Source: CAZIWJ01 sp964542855 (lineage in GTDB: Bacteria > Bacteroidota > Bacteroidia > Cytophagales > Cyclobacteriaceae). From it: 5,110 nt of DNA. The translations under genes were made by a program, and so were the position numbers. The stretch lies in NCBI GenBank assembly GCA_964542855.1, contig CAZIWJ010000245.1, positions 1 to 5,110 on the forward strand, given 5' to 3'. Positions 1-5,110 of this stretch are shown here, one piece after another. Under the pieces are notes generated by a model. That model saw only the letters and a program-made list of their open reading frames with translations, did no database searches and had not been told where the DNA came from. Numbering within the stretch: position 1 is the first letter of the stretch; each line of letters begins with the position of its first letter.

Positions 1-418
1 ACATTTTAGAAACGGAATCAGACAGGTTGCGCATGCCCTTGCCGAGGCTATCGATCAGTTCAGGCCCAACTTTAGACTTTTCCAGCATGGAATCTAGTTT
101 ATGGCTTACTGAGTCGCCATTACCGTTTGTATTCCGGTTACTAATCTGACGCGGCTGTGCATTGCCATCACCGGCCAGTTCCGGGTAAACCAACGACCAG
201 TCTACCTCGTGCTTCTTTGGCTCAAAAGCACTGAAAAGGAATATAACTGCTTCTGTAGTTAGTCCTACACCAAGCATCACCCCCGCACCGGGCAGGTGAA
301 GAATCTTAAACATTGCTCCAACAATTACAACGGCTGCACCGATACCATAGATCTTGGGCATGATAGTGCCGTACAATATTTCGCTGAATCCACCTTGCTT
401 CTTCTTCTTGCTACTCAT
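1..418 (-). CDS. gldL: GldL/PorL, T9SS inner-membrane motor subunit (partial, C-terminus off the window)
   Basis: This is the first 139 codons of GldL (PorL), the cytoplasmic-membrane partner of GldM in the proton-driven motor of the type IX secretion system and gliding machinery. It starts at an ATG at 418-416, 50 bp after the gldK stop, with a lysine-rich start (MSSKKKK). Two membrane helices follow, at about residues 20-40 and 45-64, closing with the GldL hallmark SAFEP at 63-67. The residues matching the functionally important charged or polar positions of Flavobacterium johnsoniae GldL (Tyr13, Lys27, His30, Glu49, Glu59) are present as Tyr24, Lys38, His41, Glu56 and Glu66; this correspondence is from memory of the family. 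The loop between His41 and Glu56 looks about four residues shorter than in Flavobacterium. The soluble cytoplasmic tail begins around residue 68 and is cut by the window edge. The short gap and lack of a terminator suggest co-transcription with gldK. The family assignment is firm. Confidence 0.93.
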   Translation of the reverse strand, partial: MSSKKKKQGGFSEILYGTIMPKIYGIGAAVVIVGAMFKILHLPGAGVMLGVGLTTEAVIFLFSAFEPKKHEVDWSLVYPELAGDGNAQPRQISNRNTNGNGDSVSHKLDSMLEKSKVGPELIDSLGKGMRNLSDSVSKM

Positions 419-468
419 TTCTTTAAGCGTTTAAAATTTTAGTGATTGATTTATTTAGATAGTTATTT

Positions 469-1524
469 TTAGTTGAATTCGCCGCCGGTTGAACGACCGA
501 TGTAGGTCATGGCGCAACGGAACCCAACGTAGGCACGAGTTGTGTCCTTGTATTCGTAATTTTTAACTCCAGTACGGAGGTAATAAGAAATATCTTTCCA
601 GGATCCACCACGAATTACTTTCCGGGGCTCTTCCGGATCGTTGTACGTGGGGTTTAAATCCCAAACAATGGGCATGGACGAAGGATTGAAAGCATCTTCA
701 CACCATTCCGATACATTTCCCGACATGTCGTACAGGCCAAAGTCGTTGGCAAAGTATGCCGCTACCGGGGAAGTGTAAGCAAAACCGTCGTCGTAGTAGT
801 TTCCTCTGCCGGGCTTGAAGTTGGCCAGCATACATCCTTTAGAGTTACGGATGTAGGGGTTACCCCACGGGTATGTGGCCATATCGCGGCCACCTCTTGA
901 AGCGTATTCCCATTCTGCTTCTGACGGCAAACGAAAGTTTGGCATCACTACCAAACCGTTGCTTTCCCTCCAGTTATTGAGGTAAGCGGTTCGCCAGTCG
1001 CAGAAAGTCTGGGCTGCTTCCCAATCTATTCCTACCACCGGGTAATCATCGAATGCAGGGTGGGAATAGTAATACTGAACTAACGGATCGCCCATGTGGT
1101 GCGTGTAATCCTTGCTCCACACGGTGGTATCAGGATAGAGCTCGTCCTTGATGAAATTTGGCCCTTTTCCGGCTAAAAAATCATACTCTCCGGCACCTTC
1201 CTGAAGATCGTTAATAAACTGACGATACTCGTTATTGGTAATTTCGGTATCGTCCATGTAGAAAGAACCTATGGTAACCTGCTTGTTAAAGCTGATTTGC
1301 GAATGAGCCGGATCTTCATCGGTCATCCCCATGTGGAAAGTTCCGGCGGGTACCGTTACCATCCCATAAGGAACACTCATTCCCTCGTAAGTTCTCCCTT
1401 GCACTCCAATCAACTGACCCTGGTCGTCGGTTGCCCCCCCGAAGAGGCCACAGCCCTGCAAACCAAGGAAACTGATAGCAATTAAACCTGCGAACAGATT
1501 TCGTACAATAGACTTCTGGTACAT
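469..1524 (-). CDS. gldK: GldK/PorK, T9SS outer-membrane ring lipoprotein
   Basis: The product is 351 residues. GldK (PorK) is a lipoprotein that forms a large periplasmic ring with GldN beneath the outer membrane and is essential for T9SS secretion. I chose the ATG at 1524 because it gives a clean lipoprotein signal: basic residues, a hydrophobic stretch (about 9-22) and a lipobox Leu-Gln-Gly-Cys with the lipidated Cys at residue 25. The longer reading from 1584 adds a Cys-rich stretch with no signal character. A formylglycine-generating-enzyme/sulfatase-modifying-factor fold spans about 52-340, with RLPSEAEWEYA at 198-208, GLYDMSGNVSEWCED at 263-277, VIRGGSW at 303-309 and GFRCA at 334-338. 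In GldK this fold is structural, and I claim no FGE catalysis. It lies 154 bp after porP and 50 bp before gldL, as in the P. gingivalis por cluster. No Shine-Dalgarno sequence precedes the start, which is usual for Bacteroidota. Confidence 0.95.
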   Translation of the reverse strand: MYQKSIVRNLFAGLIAISFLGLQGCGLFGGATDDQGQLIGVQGRTYEGMSVPYGMVTVPAGTFHMGMTDEDPAHSQISFNKQVTIGSFYMDDTEITNNEYRQFINDLQEGAGEYDFLAGKGPNFIKDELYPDTTVWSKDYTHHMGDPLVQYYYSHPAFDDYPVVGIDWEAAQTFCDWRTAYLNNWRESNGLVVMPNFRLPSEAEWEYASRGGRDMATYPWGNPYIRNSKGCMLANFKPGRGNYYDDGFAYTSPVAAYFANDFGLYDMSGNVSEWCEDAFNPSSMPIVWDLNPTYNDPEEPRKVIRGGSWKDISYYLRTGVKNYEYKDTTRAYVGFRCAMTYIGRSTGGEFN

Positions 1525-1570
1525 AACACAAACAACATTTATTATTTCAATACACCTGATGGTATGCATG

Positions 1571-1599
1571 CAAATATCGCACACCTTTTACTTCGTAAA
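1571..1599 (-). promoter_or_regulatory. Candidate Bacteroidota-type promoter for gldK
   Basis: On the minus strand a -7-like element GATATTTG (1578-1571) resembles the Bacteroidota consensus TAnnTTTG, differing at its first base. A -33-like TTTA (1599-1596) lies 17 bases upstream and resembles TTTG. Transcription would begin near 1565 and give a leader of about 40 bases before the gldK ATG at 1524. The match is partial and such motifs are common in AT-rich DNA, so this is tentative. If real, gldK-gldL would have a start of their own besides any read-through from porP. Confidence 0.28.
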
Positions 1600-1647
1600 C
1601 TGGCTTAACGCCCAAAAATTGTAAATTTGTAATGTTTTATTTGAAAT

Positions 1648-1666
1648 CGGCGAAAAAAAATCGCCG
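1648..1666 (-). other. Hairpin with U-rich loop just after porP (possible attenuator or mRNA 3'-end structure)
   Basis: A perfect 6-bp inverted repeat (CGGCGA at 1648-1653, TCGCCG at 1661-1666) encloses seven As on the plus strand. The minus-strand transcript would therefore fold into a GC-rich stem with a loop of Us, beginning about 12 bases after the porP stop codon. The downstream side reads ATTTCAAATAAAA rather than an uninterrupted U tract, so it is not a classic intrinsic terminator. It could weaken read-through from porP into gldK, protect the porP mRNA end, or be incidental. Confidence 0.35.
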
Positions 1667-1678
1667 GCTTCAACCTGT

Positions 1679-2706
1679 TTATTTCCGGAATCTCGGCGTT
1701 CGGATAATCTTCTTCTCATTGGCAGAAATTAAAGGCAACCGGTAGCTGAGAAAAATCTCGTGCGAGGTCGGTTGTTTGGCCTCCTGCCCCTGTATCACGT
1801 AATCGAAGGAATAACCCACACTTAGCGACTTGTCTTTGAAGAAACTGTAACCAAACATGGCAATGGCTGCTTCTGATTGTCGGAATGACAAGCCCCCCCA
1901 GAGGGTTTCGTCGTACCGGGCAATGATGCCAAAATCAAACGAGTACGTGTTAAAATTATCGGTTTTTACTAAAAAAGAAGGAATTATCTTCAGTTTAAAG
2001 TTCATTTCGTATTCGTAGGCCCCGATCATGGTTACGTGCCGCTCGAGCGGATTTCGCAGCGTATCCAGGCCAAAATCGAACTGCCCTTCCAGTAAATGAT
2101 TAAAGCTAACTCCTCCGTAAAAATTTTCGTGCCGTACAAAAACCCCCAGTCCTAAATCAGGCCTCACCTGGGTTTCGCGCCCCTGCTGGCGAAGCGGATC
2201 GTTCTCGTCTACCCAGCGGTACCGATCGAAGTCGAGCGTTTGCGCGTACATTCCCAGCCGGGCGCCCAGGCTTAGTTTAGCATTGCCTATTCCTAACTGG
2301 TAAGCAAATGATGCCTGCGCTTCCGTATTGGTTTGCGGGCCAATGTTATCGTTAACGATGTGAATGCCCAGGCCGCTTCGCAGGCGGAGTATAGGCGTAC
2401 TCAGGCTTANNNNNNNNNNNNNNNNNNNNNNNNNNNNNNNNNNNNNNNNNNNNNNNNNNNNNNNNNNNNNNNNNNNNNNNNNNNNNNNNNNNNNNNNNNN
2501 NNNNNNNNNGCGGCAACCGTTGGCATCCAGCCGGCCCATTGCGTGCGGTGAAAGGCAGTTACCGTGGTAACCCCGTCTACGCCGGCGTAAGCAGGATTGT
2601 AATACAGCATGTTGTACATGTACTGGCTGAACTGTGCATCCTGTTGGCCATAAGCCGGAGCCAGGGAAATAAAAACAAATAGTATAAGGCTGTATAAGTG
2701 TCTCAT
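1679..2706 (-). CDS. porP: PorP/SprF-family T9SS outer-membrane protein (interrupted by assembly gap)
   Basis: This is a PorP/SprF-family protein, a predicted outer-membrane beta-barrel tied to the type IX secretion system. The start at 2706 gives a signal peptide ending near AYG-QQ (residues 20/21). It is followed by the family signature: DAQFSQYMYN at 23-32, YYNPAYAG at 35-42 and RTQWAGW at 54-60. Coding breaks at a run of 100 Ns and resumes with SLSTPIL and GIHIVNDNIGPQTN, again a family hallmark. Alternating aromatic/polar beta strands follow, then the typical HEIFLSYRLP ending and a basic tail (RTPRFRK). The two sides are in different frames across the 100 Ns, which fits a placeholder gap rather than a true frameshift. 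Visible residues total about 309 plus the missing part, close to family length. It lies directly upstream of gldK, as porP does upstream of porK in P. gingivalis. Bacteroidota genomes often hold many paralogues, but this position favours the core copy. Confidence 0.9.
2410..2509. other. Assembly gap of exactly 100 Ns inside porP
   Basis: There are exactly 100 undetermined bases, a common scaffolding placeholder for a gap of unknown size. The coding frame before the gap leaves two bases of a codon (GCN, Ala66) and the frame after it begins with the last two bases of a codon (NTA). An intact gene therefore needs a true gap length with remainder 2 when divided by 3, which 100 does not satisfy. 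By comparison with the usual spacing from the QWxG motif to the STPI motif in PorP proteins, only a few codons seem to be missing. Confidence 0.95.
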
Positions 2707-2782
2707 TATAAAAAACTATCCAATAAAGCTGCCCTTTTGTTTACCGACTAACCGAAAGCAACGCGTCAGTTTATTGATACCG

Positions 2783-2790
2783 TAAATATA
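2783..2790 (-). promoter_or_regulatory. Weak candidate -7 promoter element upstream of porP
   Basis: TATATTTA on the minus strand differs only in the last base from the Bacteroidota -7 consensus TAnnTTTG and sits about 77 bases upstream of the porP ATG. No convincing TTTG or TTG -33 element lies at the usual distance upstream. It is offered as the best match in the 160-bp gap between hemD and porP, not as an established promoter. Confidence 0.2.
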
Positions 2791-2831
2791 GAAGCTTAAC
2801 GAGATAACTTTTTGTGAGAACTTTTTATTTT

Positions 2832-2844
2832 CCTACATGGTAGG
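2832..2844 (-). other. Short inverted repeat after hemD
   Basis: CCTAC and GTAGG are separated by three bases, forming a 5-bp stem with a 3-base loop that starts 22 bases after the hemD stop. On the minus strand it is followed by AAAATAAAAAG, with no U tract, so it does not look like a working intrinsic terminator for hemD. It may be chance or a weak mRNA 3'-end structure. Confidence 0.2.
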
Positions 2845-2866
2845 TTATTTAAAACATTGAGCCTCG

Positions 2867-3649
2867 TTATTTATTTGCTTCCTTAATGTAAACCTCGATG
2901 GCACCGGTCATACTGGGCGCATTGGGCATAGGTGCCTCAATGTCAAGGATTAAGCCGGCGTCTTTAACCGCCTTGGCTGTGGTAGGACCAAAGGCAGCAA
3001 TTCGCGTGTCGTTCTGTTTAAAGTCAGGAAAGTTGACGAATAGTGAATTAATTCCCGACGGACTAAAGAACGCAATAATATCGTAAGTAACATCATCCAG
3101 ATCCGACAGGTCGGCGGCAACCGTGTCGTAAATCACCGCTTCCGAATACACGTATTTATTTTTTTCCAGGAAATCGGGGATGTCATTTTTTCGGATGCTG
3201 GAGCACGGAAACAAAAACTTCTCCGTCTTGTGCTTTTTCATTACGTTAATCAGGTCCTGTGCCGTTCGCTCCCCGGTAAAGATTTTACGCTTCCGAATAA
3301 CGATGTACTTCTGCAGGTAGTTCGCCGTTTGCTCAGAAATACAGAAGTATTTCATTTCCGGGGGCATTTCTATTTTCAACTCCTTGCAAATGTCGAAGAA
3401 ATGATCAACCGCATTGCGACTGGTAAATATAATGGCCGTGTGCTCCAGGATATCTACTTTTTGTTTCCTAAATTCCTTGATGCCCACGGGTTTTACTTCA
3501 ATAAATGACCGGAAATCGACCTGTATATTATATTTTTTAGCTAGTTCGTAATATGGAGATTTGTTACTGGATGGGGCCGGTTGAGACACCAGTATGCTAT
3601 TCACTGCCTTCATCCGTTCTTTAGGAACCTTTGTCATCATGTTGCTCAT
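2867..3649 (-). CDS. hemD: HemD-family protein (uroporphyrinogen-III synthase, Bacteroidales type)
   Basis: The product is 260 residues and matches the Bacteroidota form of uroporphyrinogen-III synthase, the cytosolic enzyme that cyclises hydroxymethylbilane with inversion of ring D in tetrapyrrole synthesis. Recognisable segments are ILVSQPAPSSNKSPYYELA (19-37), the first-domain strand IIFTSRNAVDHFF (73-85), YFCISEQTANYLQKY (101-115), the second-domain IAFFSPSGINSLF (192-204), FGPTTAKAVKDAGL (220-233) and the tail EAPMPNAPSMTGAI (238-251). No signal peptide or membrane helix is visible. The ATG at 3649 has an AGGA sequence at fitting distance. A shorter start at 3613 (MKAVNSILVSQP) matches the usual family N-terminus better and is a fair alternative. 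The gene follows a DUF4271 membrane protein by 143 bp, a pairing common in Bacteroidia. The synthase role is a family-based inference: several Bacteroidales keep this gene despite incomplete haem synthesis, so another role is possible. Confidence 0.9.
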   Translation of the reverse strand: MSNMMTKVPKERMKAVNSILVSQPAPSSNKSPYYELAKKYNIQVDFRSFIEVKPVGIKEFRKQKVDILEHTAIIFTSRNAVDHFFDICKELKIEMPPEMKYFCISEQTANYLQKYIVIRKRKIFTGERTAQDLINVMKKHKTEKFLFPCSSIRKNDIPDFLEKNKYVYSEAVIYDTVAADLSDLDDVTYDIIAFFSPSGINSLFVNFPDFKQNDTRIAAFGPTTAKAVKDAGLILDIEAPMPNAPSMTGAIEVYIKEANK

Positions 3650-3653
3650 GTTA

Positions 3654-3661
3654 CTCTTCCT
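3654..3661 (-). promoter_or_regulatory. Shine-Dalgarno-like site supporting the hemD start at 3649
   Basis: AGGAAGAG lies just upstream of the ATG at 3649, with eight bases between AGGA and the start codon. It is the clearest Shine-Dalgarno-like sequence in the window, as the other starts have only A-rich leaders. Bacteroidota rely little on such sites, so it supports the longer hemD start only modestly against the internal ATG at 3613. Confidence 0.35.
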
Positions 3662-3792
3662 GGTTACTTTTATTGGTTAATGGGTTGTTGCTACTTTCGG
3701 GAGAAGCATTGAGTAAACACACAATACGGGTACTGATTATCAGGAAAGGGAAAGTAATTGGAAAGGCTATTCTGATCACGTATAACGGTTGT

Positions 3793-4497
3793 TTACGAAA
3801 CAATTAATACTTTAATCCCTACTACTAGTGGTATAATTTCTGCGCCACAAATATAGAAAAATAAATAGGATTTATTTATCGTGCTGCTTTCCAGCAATAT
3901 GACGTAGAGAAAAATAACCCGTAAACAAACAAAAATCAAACTACTGTAAATAATCGCATCGTACAGGTAGCTATTTTCCTGAAAAGAAGAGAAATAATAC
4001 CCACTCACCACCAGAAAGGCCAGTAATGTGAAGAACAGGGTTACCTGGTAATAACCGGTTAGGTGGTTTCTCATCATGCCATTGTTGCCGAAAAGGGGGT
4101 CCAGCGCACCGATAATTATAATCTTCACAATAATAATCAGTACTATCACCCCGGCAATCTGCATCCACAGCCTCATGTAACCCATTACACTGGGCCGGAA
4201 TGTGAAATGAACGTTCAGCACGCCCGAAAAGTAACTCAACGTTAGGAATACAAAACCCAGCATCAGGCTGTAAAAAAGTAACAGGATCACATTGTTAACG
4301 CTGAGTAAGCGAATACTATTAATTACGCTTTTCCGGGTGCGGGAACTGAAGATGTAAAACGGGTTGAACGCAGCATTGAATTCTTTGAAGTACAGGTTGC
4401 GGATCAGGGCCATGATTATAACCAGGATCAACACCGATATCACCAGGAAGTTTTCTATTACCCCGCGCACGAGCCACCAGGGTTTTATCTTCTGCAC
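3793..4497 (-). CDS. DUF4271-family integral membrane protein, C-terminal membrane domain (frameshifted from upstream part)
   Basis: This frame encodes about 234 residues and carries the DUF4271 domain. I see six hydrophobic segments, at about residues 16-33, 69-90, 113-131, 150-168, 179-203 and 209-231. Between the first two is the basic, aromatic cytoplasm-like stretch RNLYFKEFNAAFNPFYIFSSRTRK, split here as RNLYFKEFNAAF and NPFYIFSSRTRK. The last segment (YLFFYICGAEIIPLVV) is a typical ending for this family. The function is unknown. The frame has only a GTG (4497) as a possible start, two codons after an in-frame TAA (4503-4501). It has no signal peptide of its own and begins inside the upstream frame at the usual domain boundary (KPWWLVRG). 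I infer one original gene of about 372 residues (4912 to 3793), broken by a single extra base near 4483-4490. Separate translation from the GTG, coupled to the upstream frame, is the alternative. hemD follows after 143 bp. Confidence 0.8.
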   Translation of the reverse strand: MQKIKPWWLVRGVIENFLVISVLILVIIMALIRNLYFKEFNAAFNPFYIFSSRTRKSVINSIRLLSVNNVILLLFYSLMLGFVFLTLSYFSGVLNVHFTFRPSVMGYMRLWMQIAGVIVLIIIVKIIIIGALDPLFGNNGMMRNHLTGYYQVTLFFTLLAFLVVSGYYFSSFQENSYLYDAIIYSSLIFVCLRVIFLYVILLESSTINKSYLFFYICGAEIIPLVVGIKVLIVS

Positions 4498-4912
4498 CGG
4501 TTATAGCAGCCGGTTTTTTTCTTACCAGGCTGGCCGATACCTGCTGAAGCGACTCCCTGTTGTTGAATATCGTTACCCAGATATTCCCATTGACCAGGTA
4601 TTGGGCCAGGGAATCGAGAGAAATATGGGCAGTTTGTGCCTTGTCGTACACCTGCATCACCTGCTGGTTACTCATCAGTACCGATCCTTCCGGCAACCTG
4701 ACCCGCAGCCGGGTGCCGTTGGGCTGGTCAGGATCAATTAACAGGTGGAGCGCCCGGGGGCTTCCGCTGCTGATACCTGGAACAAAAGGCTGATAGGTAC
4801 TGTCGCGGTACACCATCCACTCGGTATCGAGCGGCTCGATTACCTGTAATGAATCGGGTGCTGCCTGGCAAACGACCGACAGCAGGAATAGAAGAGGGAA
4901 AATTACTTTCAT
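4319..4912 (-). CDS. N-terminal part of the DUF4271 protein (signal peptide plus extracytoplasmic region); frame runs on past a likely frameshift
   Basis: The ATG at 4912 begins a signal peptide (MKVIFPLLFLLSVVCQAA, cleavage near residues 17-19). It leads into an extracytoplasmic region with DTEWMVYRDSTYQPFVPGI at 29-47, LHLLIDPDQPNGTRLRVRLP at 55-74 and IWVTIFNNRESLQQV at about 110-124. I recognise no catalytic motif. About 142 residues, to AITGAED, look like real protein. The remaining 55 codons, to a stop at 4321-4319, overlap the DUF4271 membrane domain in another frame and read as out-of-frame sequence, with many Gly, Pro and His and no helices. Removing one base in the GATAAAACCC stretch (4489-4480) would join the frames as EDKPWWLVRG. 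The shift must be downstream of 4501, because the membrane-domain frame has a TAA at 4503-4501; this rules out the A7 run at 4520-4514 as its site. An assembly error, a real mutation or recoding are all possible. Confidence 0.72.
   Translation of the reverse strand: MKVIFPLLFLLSVVCQAAPDSLQVIEPLDTEWMVYRDSTYQPFVPGISSGSPRALHLLIDPDQPNGTRLRVRLPEGSVLMSNQQVMQVYDKAQTAHISLDSLAQYLVNGNIWVTIFNNRESLQQVSASLVRKKPAAITGAEDKTLVARARGNRKLPGDIGVDPGYNHGPDPQPVLQRIQCCVQPVLHLQFPHPEKRN
4480..4500 (-). other. Frameshift site joining the two halves of the DUF4271 gene
   Basis: The N-terminal frame (codons starting at 4912) and the membrane-domain frame overlap here and differ by +1. The switch must lie between the TAA at 4503-4501 in the second frame and the start of the first membrane helix. 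The run AAAACCC on the minus strand (4486-4480) is the likeliest place, since losing one A or C restores a smooth junction. Nothing else in the interval resembles a known +1 recoding signal. Confidence 0.7.
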
Positions 4913-5110
4913 TTCACTAACCAGATGTTATACCGCCCGGTTATTTCGTATCCGTTAAAACGATTCACGCAAGTTAGTATTCTGTAATAAAAGTTATAGT
5001 ACATTCTGCATCAATTGCTTACAGTATAAGATTGAGGTTTCCTACTCCCGCTGGTTAACACTTACAACGGTAATCGATATTAAAGTATCAGCCACGAGAA
5101 AGAAATATGC
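4913..5110. other. No identifiable gene: upstream region of the DUF4271 gene
   Basis: I see no supportable gene in these 198 bases. A 22-codon open stretch on the minus strand enters from the right edge and ends at TAG (5044-5042). It could be the tail of an upstream gene but is too short to judge. An ATG on the plus strand at 5107-5109 might start a divergent gene, but only one further base is visible. The promoter for the DUF4271 gene is expected here; I found only a poor match (TAACTTTT, 4996-4989). Confidence 0.4.

Noticed and set aside
469..1524. Reading gldK as a sulfatase-modifying (formylglycine-generating) enzyme
   Set aside because: The fold is shared, but the lipobox and the porP-gldK-gldL context identify it as the T9SS structural lipoprotein.
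1525..1584. A 20-residue N-terminal extension of gldK starting at 1584
   Set aside because: It would bury the lipoprotein signal sequence and overlaps the likely promoter region. The ATG at 1524 gives a proper lipobox at Cys25.
3733..3743. Small palindrome CTGATTATCAG between the DUF4271 gene and hemD
   Set aside because: It is a single short palindrome with a one-base centre and no U tract or second copy. It is expected by chance in AT-rich intergenic DNA.
4514..4520. A run of seven As on the minus strand (AAAAAAA), resembling a slippery frameshift site in the DUF4271 gene
   Set aside because: A -1 slip there leads to a frame that is not the membrane-domain frame, and a +1 slip meets a TAA at 4503-4501. 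It cannot join the two halves.
4364..4741. A 125-codon plus-strand open frame, and other plus-strand frames opposite hemD, gldK and the DUF4271 gene
   Set aside because: Each is antisense to a recognisable protein family and shows no family features of its own. They are chance shadows of the real genes.
4989..5014. Promoter-like TTG and TAACTTTT upstream of the DUF4271 gene
   Set aside because: The spacing of 15 bases is shorter than the usual range, and both elements are weak matches.
5042..5110. A 22-codon open stretch on the minus strand at the right edge
   Set aside because: It is too short and has no recognisable sequence. It may be the end of an upstream gene but cannot be supported.

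Overview
The window reads as chromosomal DNA from a member of the Bacteroidota, most likely class Bacteroidia. The evidence is a run of type IX secretion system (T9SS) genes found almost only in that phylum, AT-rich leaders that mostly lack Shine-Dalgarno sequences, and Bacteroidales-type versions of HemD and of a DUF4271 membrane protein. A more precise lineage, such as Prolixibacteraceae or a relative, is only a guess. Every gene I can support is on the minus strand, so biological order runs from high to low coordinates.

In transcription order the layout is as follows. A stretch with no identifiable gene (4913-5110) comes first. Next is a DUF4271-type protein (3793-4912), a secreted or membrane-anchored N-terminal part followed by a six-helix membrane domain, currently split by a +1 frameshift near 4480-4500. 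A HemD-family protein (uroporphyrinogen-III synthase) follows at 2867-3649. Then comes a PorP/SprF-family outer-membrane protein (1679-2706), interrupted by a 100-N assembly gap at 2410-2509. The last two genes are the T9SS lipoprotein GldK/PorK (469-1524) and the 5' part of GldL/PorL (1-418), which runs off the left edge.

The order porP - gldK/porK - gldL/porL matches the porPKLMN cluster of Porphyromonas gingivalis, so gldM and gldN are expected just beyond position 1. In that system GldL and GldM form the proton-driven inner-membrane motor, GldK and GldN form a periplasmic ring under the outer membrane, and PorP/SprF is an outer-membrane barrel component. The upstream DUF4271-hemD pair is a common Bacteroidia neighbourhood. 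Whether it shares a transcript with the T9SS genes is unclear, because gaps of about 140-160 bp separate these genes and only gldK-gldL are closely spaced (50 bp).

I found no CRISPR array, RNA gene, insertion sequence or clearly new system. The points most worth a second look are the DUF4271 frameshift, the porP gap (whose true length must leave remainder 2 when divided by 3 and is probably only a few codons), the hairpin with a U-rich loop between porP and gldK, and the link between HemD and the T9SS genes.
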